Shown in pieces: positions 17,481 through 27,558 of a stretch of DNA of 64,000 bases. Origin of the DNA: Geminicoccaceae bacterium (lineage in GTDB: Bacteria; Pseudomonadota; Alphaproteobacteria; Geminicoccales; Geminicoccaceae); assembly GCA_028285265.1 (NCBI GenBank), contig JANQPX010000079.1:45006-109005 (forward strand), written 5' to 3'. Position numbers and translations under genes: made by a program. The number at the start of each line of letters is the position of its first letter. Positions within the stretch are counted from its first letter, which is position 1. The notes beneath the pieces were generated by a model that worked only from the letters and a program-made list of their open reading frames with translations, made no database searches and was not told where the DNA came from.

Positions 17481-18776
17481 ATGACTGACTTCACCGATTA
17501 CAAAGTCGCCGATATCAGCCTTGCCGACTGGGGCCACAAAGAAATCGCGATCGCCGAGAAGGAAATGCCAGGTCTGATGGCACTCCAAGAGGAGTATGGC
17601 AATACGAAGCCGCTCGACGGTGCGCGAATCGCCGGTTGTCTGCATATGACCATCCAGACGGCTGTGCTGATCAAGACCCTTGTCCATCTTGGGGCGACAG
17701 TCCGGTGGAGCTCGTGCAATATTTTTTCGACACAGGATCATGCGGCAGCGGCCATCGCCGATCTTGGCATCCCAGTCTTTGCCTGGAAGGGGGAGACGGA
17801 AGAGGAATATGATTGGTGTGTTCGTAAGACGATTGACGGTCATCCCGACTGGCGCCCGAACATGATTTTGGATGATGGTGGCGACCTCACCCAGATCATG
17901 CATGACGATTATGCTGAGCTCATGGACAAGGTTCGTGGCATTTCTGAGGAAACCACGACCGGCGTGCATCGTCTCTATGAGATGGCCAAGGAGGGTTCGC
18001 TCAAGTGCCCCGCGATCAATGTCAATGACAGTGTGACCAAATCCAAGTTCGACAACAAATATGGCTGTCGCGAGAGCTTGGTGGATGCCGTCCGGCGAGC
18101 GACGGACGTGATGATGGCAGGCAAGGTTGCCGTTGTTGCGGGTTACGGCGATGTCGGCAAAGGCAGCGCCGAGAGCATGCGGAATGCTGGCGCGCGCGTT
18201 GTGGTGACCGAGGCTGATCCAATTTGTGCGCTTCAGGCAGCGATGGAGGGCTACGAGGTCGTCACGATGGAAGACGCGGCCCCGCGTGGTGATATTTTCG
18301 TGACCGCTACCGGCAACACTGACATCATCACACTCGACCACATGCGCGACATGAAGGATGGCGCGATCGTGTGCAACATCGGCCACTTCGATAACGAGAT
18401 TCAGGTGAGTTCGCTTCAGAACATGAAGTGGACCGAGATTAAGCCTCAAGTCGATCAGATCGAGTTTCCTGATGGCAAGCAGATTATTCTGTTGGCGAAA
18501 GGCCGCCTGGTGAATCTCGGCTGCGCCACGGGCCATCCGAGCTTCGTGATGAGTGCCTCGTTCACCAACCAGGTGTTGGCGCAGATCGAACTTTGGCAAA
18601 ACGCTGAGAATTACGAGAACCAGGTCTATGTTCTCCCGAAGGCGCTCGACGAGAAGGTTGCCGCGCTGCATCTCGATAAGGTCGGTGCCAAGCTCACCAA
18701 ACTCAGCGAAAAGCAGGCTTCCTATATCGGCGTGACGCCTGAAGGGCCTTTCAAGCCTGAGGCCTATCGCTACTAG
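17481..18776 (+). CDS. ahcY: Adenosylhomocysteinase
   Basis: Hydrolyses S-adenosylhomocysteine to homocysteine and adenosine, clearing the product that inhibits methyltransferases. It has 431 residues and requires NAD. The substrate-site sequences NDSVTKSKFDN and CRESLVD, the NAD motif VAGYGDVGKGSA, and the C-terminal KPEAYRY tail are all present. It lacks the insert of about 40 residues found in some bacterial homologues. It lies 146 bases after ptsH, probably with its own promoter. Confidence 0.97.
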   Translation: MTDFTDYKVADISLADWGHKEIAIAEKEMPGLMALQEEYGNTKPLDGARIAGCLHMTIQTAVLIKTLVHLGATVRWSSCNIFSTQDHAAAAIADLGIPVFAWKGETEEEYDWCVRKTIDGHPDWRPNMILDDGGDLTQIMHDDYAELMDKVRGISEETTTGVHRLYEMAKEGSLKCPAINVNDSVTKSKFDNKYGCRESLVDAVRRATDVMMAGKVAVVAGYGDVGKGSAESMRNAGARVVVTEADPICALQAAMEGYEVVTMEDAAPRGDIFVTATGNTDIITLDHMRDMKDGAIVCNIGHFDNEIQVSSLQNMKWTEIKPQVDQIEFPDGKQIILLAKGRLVNLGCATGHPSFVMSASFTNQVLAQIELWQNAENYENQVYVLPKALDEKVAALHLDKVGAKLTKLSEKQASYIGVTPEGPFKPEAYRY

Positions 18777-18801
18777 CGGCACGGACGTCGATCTTAGATC
18801 G

Positions 18802-19287
18802 ATGTCGAGCTCGACCTTCCATGGGAACTCTAAGGTCGATCTTCCGGATCTCACCGCAACCCATGCGTTTGCGGTGCGAACGGCGGAGTTGCTGCAGGCT
18901 GGTGATGTCATCGCTTTGCGAGGGGATCTCGGGGTGGGCAAGAGCGAATTCGCGCGGGCCCTGATTCGAGCGCGGGCTGGCGCTGAGATTGAAGTTCCCA
19001 GCCCAACTTTCACCATCATTCAAGACTATCCATTGACCGGTCTAACCCTTCGCCATATCGACCTTTACCGCCTTGCCGATCCCGATGAGCTTCTCGAACT
19101 TGGTCTTGAGGATGCGCCTGCTGAACATGAGGCCTGGCTCGTCGAGTGGCCTGAACGCGCTGGAGGCCGGCTGATGGGTGCTGTTTTGACGATTGAGTTT
19201 CGTGAAACCGCAGCGATTCAAGCTCGAACCGCTCACGTCACCGGCGACGCAAGTTGGGCATCACGCATGATCAGTCTCATCTCATGA
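18802..19287 (+). CDS. tsaE: tRNA threonylcarbamoyladenosine ATPase TsaE
   Basis: ATPase of the TsaBDE complex that makes t6A37 in tRNAs decoding ANN codons. It has 161 residues. Walker A GDLGVGKS (41-48), the PSPTFTIIQDY segment, and LVEWPERAGG typical of the family are present. The stop overlaps the next gene as ATGA, so the kinase downstream is translationally coupled. Confidence 0.94.
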   Translation: MSSSTFHGNSKVDLPDLTATHAFAVRTAELLQAGDVIALRGDLGVGKSEFARALIRARAGAEIEVPSPTFTIIQDYPLTGLTLRHIDLYRLADPDELLELGLEDAPAEHEAWLVEWPERAGGRLMGAVLTIEFRETAAIQARTAHVTGDASWASRMISLIS

Positions 19288-20255
19288 GTGATCGCGACAC
19301 CACGATCAAAGTATTCCTCCAAGACAATGGGCTAGACGGCGCCTTGCGTGTGCCGCTTGCCGGTGATGCTTCGGCTAGGCGCTATGAGCGGTTAGTTGCC
19401 GACGGCAAAACGATGATTTTGATGGATGCGCCACCGGATCTACCGATGCTCAGCACGGCAGCTTTTGTCAAAATCGGTTCTTGGCTGCGCCAGCACGGCT
19501 TCTCCGCACCCGAACTCATTCGTCATCGAATCGATTGGGGTCTGATCCTTATGGAGGACCTGAGCGATGATTTGTTTAGCCGAGTCCTAACAAGGGGTGG
19601 AGCGGTCGACGAGGCCGAGCTCTACGGCGCAGCCGTCGATGTCTTGGTGGCCCTTCAATCGCTCGAGCCTCCCGCTGATCTGCCGCCCTATGATGACAAC
19701 AAAATGTGCGAGGAAGCGAGTCGCTTCACGCGTTGGGCCGCTGATCATTTAAGCGACGATGAAAAGAACGCTTATCTCGGCATCTGGCGAGACCTCTTCC
19801 CCGCGACCCGTATTGGCTCAGCCGCCTTCGTCTACGTCGACTATCACGCCGACAATTTGGTCTGGCTGCCGGAGCGTGACGGTCTTGCGCGTGTTGGACT
19901 GCTGGATTTTCAAGACGGTCGTCTCGGCCCGTGTGCCTATGATCTCGTCTCCTTATTGGAGGATGCGCGGCGCGACGTCGGCATCGGCCTCGCCAATGCC
20001 ATGATCGATCGTTATCTCGCCGCAAGATCAGATCTTGATCCAGATGCTTTCCGGACGGCCTATGCTATTCTTGGAGCCCATCGGAACTGCAAGATCTTGG
20101 GGATGATCGCGAATTGGGCGCGCACGGGAAAACCTCAATATCGTGCCCTGGAGGGCCGGGTATGGGCCCATTTGCGTCGGGATCTCGCCCATCCGCAGCT
20201 GGCCACACTCGCTGCTTGGTTCGAACGTAACCTAGCCTTAGCGATCGCATCTTAG
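19284..20255 (+). CDS. amgK: AmgK-like N-acetylmuramate/N-acetylglucosamine kinase
   Basis: Aminoglycoside-phosphotransferase-fold kinase. The AmgK family phosphorylates the anomeric carbon of MurNAc/GlcNAc in peptidoglycan recycling. It has 323 residues from the ATG overlapping the tsaE stop. The substrate-positioning segment LAGDASARRYERL, the catalytic loop VDYHADNLVWL and the metal loop LLDFQDGRLGP are all present. In relatives the next gene is the uridylyltransferase murU; here addB follows after 25 bases and murU is not in the window. Confidence 0.85.
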   Translation: MSDRDTTIKVFLQDNGLDGALRVPLAGDASARRYERLVADGKTMILMDAPPDLPMLSTAAFVKIGSWLRQHGFSAPELIRHRIDWGLILMEDLSDDLFSRVLTRGGAVDEAELYGAAVDVLVALQSLEPPADLPPYDDNKMCEEASRFTRWAADHLSDDEKNAYLGIWRDLFPATRIGSAAFVYVDYHADNLVWLPERDGLARVGLLDFQDGRLGPCAYDLVSLLEDARRDVGIGLANAMIDRYLAARSDLDPDAFRTAYAILGAHRNCKILGMIANWARTGKPQYRALEGRVWAHLRRDLAHPQLATLAAWFERNLALAIAS

Positions 20256-20280
20256 AAAAACACAGTGTACAAACGCGGCT

Positions 20281-23232
20281 ATGACGCGGGTGTCGACCAT
20301 TCCGGCCGGCGTACCGTTTGTGGATGCGCTGGCGTCGGGTCTTCTCGTCGAAGCGGGAAGCGATCCGCTGGCGCTCGCCGATATGCTGGTGCTCTTACCG
20401 AATCGTCGCGCTTGTCGAGCGCTGCGTGATGCCTTTTGGCGGGTGAGCGAACGTCGTGCGCTAGCGCTTCCGGCGATTCAGCCCATCGGTGACCTCGATC
20501 CCGACGACTATCTCATCGACGCGGAGAGCGAGCTTGACCTGCCGCCGGCGATCGGCGATTTACGCCGTCGGCTTTTGCTGATGCGCCTTTTGATGCGGGC
20601 CGAGTCGCTCGATCTTTCATCGGACCAGGCAGGACGTTTGGCCGACGACCTTGCATCGCTACTCGACGAACTCCAAACGGAACGCATCCCGTTCGAGTCC
20701 CTCCATGATCTGGTTCCGGCGATGTTTGCCGATCACTGGCGGCAGAGTCTCCAAATTCTGCAGATCGTTGGCGAACATTGGCCTGCTGTTCTTGAAGAGG
20801 AAGGCGCGCTCGATCCCGCCGAGCGCCGGCATCGTGTCCTCACCGCCATTGCTCAGCGTTGGTCGGTTTCGCCGCCGAAAGGGCGGGTTTTGGCAGCGGG
20901 ATCCACTGGCAGCATTCCAGCGACGCGGATTTTGTTGAAGGTCATTGCTTCATTGCCTGAGGGCGAAGTCGTGCTGCCGGGATTGGATCAGGAGATCAAT
21001 GACGAGAGCTGGGATGCGCTGACACCACAGCATCCGCAAGACGGCTTGAAACAGCTTTTGGCCTTCTTCGCTATCGACCGAAGCCATGTCGGGCTTTGGC
21101 CAAGCGTCGACGAACCCTCGAGGATTAGATCCCGTGTGCGGTTGTGGCGGGACGTTATGGTGCCGAGTGGCGTTGAGGACTGTTGGCGCGATGCGGCCGA
21201 GATGGATCCGACGACGACCAGCAATGTTACGCTTGCTATGCATCCCGATCCGGCAAGCGAGGCGACAGCGATCGCGCTTCGTTTGCGGGCGGCTCTTCTG
21301 GTGGAGGGGCAGCATGCCGCCTTGGTGACGCCAGACCGAAGTCTTGCGCGCCGTGTGGTGGTTGAGCTTCGTCGCTTTGGCATCGAGATCGATGACTCCG
21401 CGGGCGTGCCGCTCGACCGCACGGCAACGGGAAGCTTTCTCTTGCTGACGGCGCGTCTCATGCTTGAGAAAGTTCGTCCCGTCGCGCTCCTTTCGGTGTT
21501 GAAGCACCCCCTGATGCGCGCAGGTCTCGAGGCAGAAGTGGTGCGCAAAAGGGCGCGCGCTTTGGATCGCCTTTGCTTGCGTGGTCCTGCCATTATCGGC
21601 GGGTTCAAGCAGATCATCGGTGAGCTCAACGGCCTTCGTCAGCGTGTCCCGGACGATCAAGTCGAGCTCAAAGAGAGCTTCTCGGAGCTTCGAGATTGGT
21701 TGGCGAGTCTTGCGGCTCAAGCCGCACCATTCGCCGCGTTACTCAACGATCCCAATGTGCCGCTTGGTACCCTTGCTGATGAGCATGTGCGCTTTGCTGA
21801 AGCCCTCGCTTCGGTTGACGGGGATGCAGAATTTCTATGGGCCAAGGAGTCTGGTGAAGCGGCCGCTGCTCTTTTTCGTGAGATCCTACAGACGGCTGAG
21901 GACGACGATCGCTTGCCACCAACAGCCTATCCGGCGTTGCTTGCCCGTATGATGAACGCTGTCTCGGTTCGTCCGAGACGGCCTTCTCATCCGAGGCTCT
22001 CGATCTATGGCCAGTTGGAAGCTCGGTTGCAGCAGACTGATCTCACCATCCTTGCTGGACTGAACGAGGGCGTTTGGCCGCGATCCTCGGAGCCTGGCCC
22101 CTGGCTCAACCCTGCCATGCGCGATGTTCTCGGTTTGCCCGCTCTCGAACGACGGATCGGACAGGCAGCGCATGATTTTGTGCAGCTGGCGTCGGGTCCA
22201 GACGTTGTCTTATCCCGCGCAGAAAAGAGTCTGGACGGCAGTCCAACCGTGCTTTCACGCTGGGTGGTTCGGCTCAACGCACTTTTGGCTGCTCGTATCG
22301 ATCATGCTTTGGAAGCGATCGAGGAGAAGCCGTTCTGGCGGCAATGGGTCGAGAGCCTTGATGATCCAGGCGGTCATCCGATCCCAGAACCTCAGCCGAA
22401 GCCCAAGCCGCCAGTTGCGGTTCGTCCACGCACACTGACGGTTAGCGATGTTGGTCTCTGGATGAACAATGCCTATGGGCTCTACGCTAAGCGTATCTTG
22501 AAATTGAAGCCGCTTGACGCCTTGGAAGGCGATCCAGAAGCGGGTGACCGCGGTACGATCATCCATGAGGCATTGGAGCGATTTGTTCGTGCTCATCCCG
22601 AAACCATGCCTGACGTGCCCTTTGATGAACTTCGCGCCTTTGGCCGCGAGTCCTTCGCCCGCTTTGATCATCGTCCGCAGGTCCGAGCCCTTTGGTGGCC
22701 ACGATTTCTCGAGTCGGCGCGCTGGGTCGTGACCCAAGAGGAGGCGAGTCGAGAGGGGGTTTGTCGGATTTTGGCGGAAGTTAACGGCGAGCTCGAGGTC
22801 GACGCACCGGCTGGGCCATTTTATCTGACTGCTCGTGCCGATCGGCTTGAGTTGCGCGCGGATGGTGGGGTCGTGATCGTTGATTATAAGACTGGCACGC
22901 CGCCCAGCGTGAAAGACATGGTCCTCGGCCTTGCGCCGCAATTGGCACTTGAGGGCGCGATGGTACAAAAGGGAGGATTTAGCAAAATCGGCAAGCCTCA
23001 GGGGGATCTTGCGCTTGTTGGCCTCCGGTTTTGGCGGCTTTCAGGCAACGAGGACGGTGGCAAGCTAGAGCAACGCCCGGTCGATCTGGCTGGACAGGCC
23101 TTCGAGGGACTCTCGGCGTTGGTTCGCCATTTTGACCTCCCCACCACCGCCTATCCTGCTGCATACCGACCACCGACTGCGCGTCACGGCGACTACGACC
23201 ATCTAGCAAGGCTTGGCGAATGGCCGATCTAG
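20281..23232 (+). CDS. addB: Double-strand break repair protein AddB (alphaproteobacterial type)
   Basis: Nuclease and inactivated-helicase subunit of AddAB, which resects double-strand breaks for RecA. It has 983 residues. The N-terminal part reads LVLLPNRRACRALRDAFWRV, a degenerate helicase start. The C-terminal PD-(D/E)xK nuclease shows GTIIHEALERFV and VVIVDYKTG at about 865. The end overlaps the long form of addA by 20 bases, and addA starts 80 bases later in the form I prefer. Confidence 0.93.
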   Translation: MTRVSTIPAGVPFVDALASGLLVEAGSDPLALADMLVLLPNRRACRALRDAFWRVSERRALALPAIQPIGDLDPDDYLIDAESELDLPPAIGDLRRRLLLMRLLMRAESLDLSSDQAGRLADDLASLLDELQTERIPFESLHDLVPAMFADHWRQSLQILQIVGEHWPAVLEEEGALDPAERRHRVLTAIAQRWSVSPPKGRVLAAGSTGSIPATRILLKVIASLPEGEVVLPGLDQEINDESWDALTPQHPQDGLKQLLAFFAIDRSHVGLWPSVDEPSRIRSRVRLWRDVMVPSGVEDCWRDAAEMDPTTTSNVTLAMHPDPASEATAIALRLRAALLVEGQHAALVTPDRSLARRVVVELRRFGIEIDDSAGVPLDRTATGSFLLLTARLMLEKVRPVALLSVLKHPLMRAGLEAEVVRKRARALDRLCLRGPAIIGGFKQIIGELNGLRQRVPDDQVELKESFSELRDWLASLAAQAAPFAALLNDPNVPLGTLADEHVRFAEALASVDGDAEFLWAKESGEAAAALFREILQTAEDDDRLPPTAYPALLARMMNAVSVRPRRPSHPRLSIYGQLEARLQQTDLTILAGLNEGVWPRSSEPGPWLNPAMRDVLGLPALERRIGQAAHDFVQLASGPDVVLSRAEKSLDGSPTVLSRWVVRLNALLAARIDHALEAIEEKPFWRQWVESLDDPGGHPIPEPQPKPKPPVAVRPRTLTVSDVGLWMNNAYGLYAKRILKLKPLDALEGDPEAGDRGTIIHEALERFVRAHPETMPDVPFDELRAFGRESFARFDHRPQVRALWWPRFLESARWVVTQEEASREGVCRILAEVNGELEVDAPAGPFYLTARADRLELRADGGVVIVDYKTGTPPSVKDMVLGLAPQLALEGAMVQKGGFSKIGKPQGDLALVGLRFWRLSGNEDGGKLEQRPVDLAGQAFEGLSALVRHFDLPTTAYPAAYRPPTARHGDYDHLARLGEWPI

Positions 23233-23311
23233 TCGGGTGCGCACGAAGCGAGCGCGGGGCCCTGATCGCGCGGCGTCAATGCTTTCTCGAACGATCATGG
23301 GCATATGTCGC

Positions 23312-26300
23312 ATGACGTCCCCAGCCGCTCATCCCGTCGATCGAGAGACGATCCCAAGGCCTAGACCGACACCCAAGCAGCATTTGGCGGCCGATCCTGA
23401 AAGTTCGGTCTGGGTCTCTGCATCTGCTGGTACGGGCAAGACCCGCGTTCTGTCGAATCGCCTCCTCCGTCTTCTTTTGGACGGGGCCGATCCCGCGAGC
23501 ATTCTTTGCCTGACCTATACCAAGGCGGGGGCGGCCGAGATGGCAAGGCGGATTCAAAGCGACCTTGCTCGACTAGCGACCATGTCAGACGAAGCGCTCG
23601 TCGCCGACCTGGAGGGATTACTCGGCCGGGCACCAGAGGATGACGATATTCGCCGTGCGCGTGGCGGTCTCCTATCGGTGCTCGATCTGCCGGCCGGCCT
23701 TCGGATCATGACGATCCACAGCTTTTGCCAATCCCTCTTGCATCGGTTCCCGTTGGAGGCGGGCGTCAGTCCACATTTCGAACTCATGGAGCCGAGGGCG
23801 GCCTCAGGTCTGATGCGTGAGGCGCGGGACGAGGTACTGATCGATCCTACGCCTGACTTGAGCGCTGCCATTGACCGTTTGGCCGTGGCGCTCGGCGAAC
23901 AGTCGCTTGGCGAAGGCCTTCAGGCACTTGATGGTAAGCGGGCCACGCTGACGCGGTTGTTTGCTGAACATAACAACGATGTTGAAGCCGTGCTCGATCG
24001 TGTCTACGCGACGCTCGGCGTCGAGCCCGGGACGACGGTTGATGATCTTCGCACCGCGGTGTGCAGTGACTCCGACCTTGATGAGCCGAGCCTGGCAGCG
24101 CTCGCAAGTGCGCTTTGGGATGGTACGCCGAAAACCGATATTCCGGCAGCGACGCAACTAAGTGCCTGGCTTGGAGCGGATCTAGATGGCCGAAAAAGGA
24201 CCTTTCAGGAGTATCGGCTTGTCTTTCTGACCAAAGAGGGCAAACCACGTGCCAAGCTGCCGACCGGTGGGGTCAAGAAAGCGTACCCGCACGTTGTCCC
24301 GAGTTTTGAAACCGAGCAACGGCGCCTTCAGCTGGCCGCAGATCGCGAAAAGGCCATCGGTGTTGCTGAGAAGACGGCGGCCCTGCTGCGCGTCGGCGCA
24401 GCCGTGATCAGGGTTTATGAACAGAGAAAGCGGGCTGCGAGCCAACTTGACTATGCTGATTTGATCGATCGAAGCTGCGCCCTTCTGGCCAATGGCGATG
24501 CCGGTGATTGGGTGCGCTACAAACTGGATCAGCGCATCGATCATCTCCTGATCGATGAAAGCCAAGATACCAGCCCAGACCAATGGCAAATTGTCGAGGC
24601 GCTGATTGAGGATTTCTGGAGCGGTGATGGGGCTCGTGAAAAACCGCCGACGCTCTTTGTTGTTGGTGATGAGAAGCAATCGATCTTCGGTTTCCAGGGA
24701 GCTGATCTCGAAACTTATCAACGCCTTCGTGGCATCTTTGAAGAACGGGCTCTTGGCGCAAATCGGCGTTTGGAGATCATACCGCTAGAACAGTCATTTC
24801 GTTCGGCGCCAGCGATTCTGACCGCTGTCGACGCCGTGTTCGATGATCCCGAGATCAGCAAAGGCGTCCATAGCGGCGCCGGCTCCATGAACCACCAGGC
24901 CTACAAGCAGGACGCTAAAGGTCTGGTGGAGCTCTGGCCGTTGATCGAAGGAGATCGAACGGAGCATGTTGAGCCTTGGGCACTGCCTGATCAAACGTCA
25001 GTCACCGATAGTGCTGAACTTCGGTTGGCGCGTACCATCGCGCTTCAAATCCAGGCATGGCTCCGTGATGGCGAGAGGCTTCTCAATCAGGACAGGGCCA
25101 TCGAGCCCGGCGACATCATGATCCTTTTGCCTCGACGAGGTGTGCTTCAGGATCGATTGGTGCGTGAACTCAAACGCCAGAATGTGCCCGTCGCTGGCGC
25201 CGATCGTATCGGCCTTACGGATGAATTGGCGGTCATGGATTTGATGGCCCTCGGTGACGCGCTTCTTTTACCCGACGACGATCTAACCATGGCGACACTG
25301 CTGCGGAGCCCACTCTTCGATGTCAGCGAGGAGCAACTCTTCAAGCTTGCCCACGACCGTGGTGACCGGCCCCTCTGGCAACGGTTGGGCGACCTTCGGG
25401 AGGAGGAACCCGCATTCGCAGATGCCGACGACCGATTTCGCGATCTCTTGGCGAAGGTGGACTACACGCCTCCCTTCGAATTCTTTGCGCGCTTTCTTGC
25501 TGAAGGGGCGCCGAGTGGGCGACGGCGGCTCCTTCGACGATTGGGGTCCGAGGCCGCTTTGCCAATCGAGGCATTTCTCGCTCAGGCAATCGCCTATGAG
25601 CGCAACCATCCCCCAACAATGCAAGGCTTTCTCCACTGGCTTCGCGCTGACAGTGAGGCGATCAAGCGTGATCCTGACGAGGCCGGTCGCGATGTACGTA
25701 TCCTGACGGTCCATGGCTCGAAAGGGCTCGAAGCGCCGATCGTTTTTCTAGCCGATGCGACGTACCGCAAGACAATGCAAAAGGATCGGATTCTTTGGCG
25801 GGATGATGGTCTGCCGTTGTGGAAGCTCTCGGAAAGCGGTCGAGATCAAAAAAGCGAGTCGATCTATCAAGATCAGGCCGAGCGACAACAGGCAGAACAT
25901 CGTCGGCTTCTCTACGTCGCCATGACGCGTGCCGAGGAACGGCTGATTGTCGCAGGCTGCAAACGACGGGAAAGGGATACCAAAGCAGCTGGCCGATCGA
26001 CTTGGTACGACATGATTCGTGCCGGCCTTGAACGGCTGCCCCAAACAACGATGGCTGAGGGAGCGTTACCAAACGGCGTCCATGGTGAGATCCTTCGCTT
26101 CGGTGCTGTCGAGCCTGGGCAAGCTACTCAAGGACAGGCATCGCTGCCATTCGCGCTCGATGGACCAAGCCAGCAGCCGCTGCCCGATTGGCTACAGTCA
26201 GCGGTTCGCGGCGAAATGAAAATTGAGACCCTTCGGCCATCGATTGATCCGCAGACCGACGATCCACCGGTTGACTCGCCGCGTCGCGACGAACGTACGC

Positions 26301-26797
26301 GTCGTTTTGGACGAGGGCTCCTGGTGCACAAGCTCTTGCAAATCCTCCCAACCGTGTCCGAGTCAGCGCGTCTCGCGGCCATGCACCGCTATCTCGAAAA
26401 ACCGGGCCTTGGGCTGGAGCCACCGATGCGGGACGCGATTGCAGCGGAAGTTCAGGCCATTTTGGAACATCCCGAGTGGTGTGGCTTTTTTGGCCCTTCT
26501 TCCCGCGCCGAAGTTCCTTTGGTCGGCGAGGTCTATGGTCGGCAAGTCAGTGGTCAGGTCGACCGACTGTCGGTCCTCAGCAACGAAGTGATGGTGATTG
26601 ACTATAAGACAAACCGCCCACCGCCGAGGGAATTGTCCGATGTGTCTGCGGCCTACGGTCGGCAAATGGCGATTTACCGCGCGCTCTTGCGCCAGATCTA
26701 TCGAGATAAGCAGGTTCGCTGCGCGCTCCTCTGGACTGAAGGACCAAGGCTGATGGTGTTGGATGACGCCTGGCTTGATGTCTTCGATACGCCTTGA
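23312..26797 (+). CDS. addA: Double-strand break repair helicase AddA
   Basis: UvrD-type 3'-5' helicase/nuclease of AddAB. About 1161 residues from the ATG at 23312; ATGs at 23279 and 23297 and a TTG at 23213 are also in frame and none has a strong ribosome site. Helicase motifs: SASAGTGKTR (about 36-45), HLLIDESQDTSPDQW (near 410), VVGDEKQSIFGFQGAD, ILTVHGSKGLEAPIVFLAD, and LLYVAMTRAEERL. The nuclease motif VMVIDYKTNRPPP is near 1094. Partner of addB just upstream. Confidence 0.94.
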   Translation: MTSPAAHPVDRETIPRPRPTPKQHLAADPESSVWVSASAGTGKTRVLSNRLLRLLLDGADPASILCLTYTKAGAAEMARRIQSDLARLATMSDEALVADLEGLLGRAPEDDDIRRARGGLLSVLDLPAGLRIMTIHSFCQSLLHRFPLEAGVSPHFELMEPRAASGLMREARDEVLIDPTPDLSAAIDRLAVALGEQSLGEGLQALDGKRATLTRLFAEHNNDVEAVLDRVYATLGVEPGTTVDDLRTAVCSDSDLDEPSLAALASALWDGTPKTDIPAATQLSAWLGADLDGRKRTFQEYRLVFLTKEGKPRAKLPTGGVKKAYPHVVPSFETEQRRLQLAADREKAIGVAEKTAALLRVGAAVIRVYEQRKRAASQLDYADLIDRSCALLANGDAGDWVRYKLDQRIDHLLIDESQDTSPDQWQIVEALIEDFWSGDGAREKPPTLFVVGDEKQSIFGFQGADLETYQRLRGIFEERALGANRRLEIIPLEQSFRSAPAILTAVDAVFDDPEISKGVHSGAGSMNHQAYKQDAKGLVELWPLIEGDRTEHVEPWALPDQTSVTDSAELRLARTIALQIQAWLRDGERLLNQDRAIEPGDIMILLPRRGVLQDRLVRELKRQNVPVAGADRIGLTDELAVMDLMALGDALLLPDDDLTMATLLRSPLFDVSEEQLFKLAHDRGDRPLWQRLGDLREEEPAFADADDRFRDLLAKVDYTPPFEFFARFLAEGAPSGRRRLLRRLGSEAALPIEAFLAQAIAYERNHPPTMQGFLHWLRADSEAIKRDPDEAGRDVRILTVHGSKGLEAPIVFLADATYRKTMQKDRILWRDDGLPLWKLSESGRDQKSESIYQDQAERQQAEHRRLLYVAMTRAEERLIVAGCKRRERDTKAAGRSTWYDMIRAGLERLPQTTMAEGALPNGVHGEILRFGAVEPGQATQGQASLPFALDGPSQQPLPDWLQSAVRGEMKIETLRPSIDPQTDDPPVDSPRRDERTRRFGRGLLVHKLLQILPTVSESARLAAMHRYLEKPGLGLEPPMRDAIAAEVQAILEHPEWCGFFGPSSRAEVPLVGEVYGRQVSGQVDRLSVLSNEVMVIDYKTNRPPPRELSDVSAAYGRQMAIYRALLRQIYRDKQVRCALLWTEGPRLMVLDDAWLDVFDTP

Positions 26798-26919
26798 ACG
26801 ATGGTTCGACAGATCCCACCTGCGCTTGACGTTGTGGCCTTCGTCCTCCTAGTGTCGGAGGCAAGAGCGGCCTGCGAAAGCAGCGCAACAATGGAATAAC
26901 CCCTTATCGGGATGTAACG

Positions 26920-27240
26920 ATGGCGATTATCGAAACCACCGATTCGTCGTTCGAAACCGACGTCCTGAAGTCGGACACGCCTGTTGTCGTCGACTTCTGG
27001 GCCGAATGGTGCGGACCCTGCAAAGCGATTGCACCTCATCTTGAGGAGCTCGCAAGCGAAAAAGGCACGGAAATTAAAGTCGCTAAGGTCAATATCGACG
27101 ACAATCCGTTGACACCCACCAAGTATGGTGTCCGCGGCATTCCCACACTTATGCTCTTCAAAGACGGGGAACTTGCGGCGACCAAGGTCGGAGCTGTCCC
27201 GAAGAGCAAGCTGTTTGAGTGGGTCGACGAGTCCGTTTAG
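26920..27240 (+). CDS. trxA: Thioredoxin
   Basis: Small cytoplasmic dithiol oxidoreductase that reduces protein disulfides. It has 106 residues with the active site WCGPCK (C31, C34), the cis-proline loop RGIPTLMLFK and the thioredoxin fold throughout. It comes 122 bases after addA and ends at a strong terminator, closing the plus-strand run. Confidence 0.96.
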   Translation: MAIIETTDSSFETDVLKSDTPVVVDFWAEWCGPCKAIAPHLEELASEKGTEIKVAKVNIDDNPLTPTKYGVRGIPTLMLFKDGELAATKVGAVPKSKLFEWVDESV

Positions 27241-27558
27241 CCGGCGGTGTCGCGTGTGGACATGGTAGTGACTGGCACCATGTCCACATCCCCTTTTTAG
27301 TTCATGACTGCAGCTCTGGGTCGGCGATGGGAAGCATCGGGCCCCATCGTTGACTCCTGCCTGGAGAGGTTCCGAATAGTGTCTTCCAGCCTGCCACGAG
27401 ACTTTTTTCCACCGGGGGGGTGTCAATACCCGGATGCGGACCTCACATCATTATCAACGCTGTTCTCATTTGTTCCTGGGCTGAGCTCTTTACTTCCACG
27501 GATTTTTCCTTGAATAACGATATGTTGTGCGCTGCCCCAACCAATAACTAGGTTCTTG
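27241..27558. other. trxA to L,D-transpeptidase gap
   Basis: 318 bases. It begins with the trxA terminator (27255-27299). The rest is a plausible promoter and leader region with short T-runs and no gene I can support. Confidence 0.5.
27255..27299 (+). terminator. Rho-independent terminator of trxA
   Basis: A 12-base-pair stem TGTGGACATGGT / ACCATGTCCACA (27255-27266 and 27277-27288) with a 10-base loop, followed by TCCCCTTTTT. It starts 15 bases after the trxA stop. Confidence 0.88.

Noticed and set aside
17343..19019. Long minus-strand open frame of 558 codons
   Set aside because: It is antisense to ahcY and part of tsaE, both clear families. Long mirror frames are expected in GC-rich genes.
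22255..22968. 237-codon minus frame inside addB
   Set aside because: Shadow of addB; the plus frame carries the nuclease motif.
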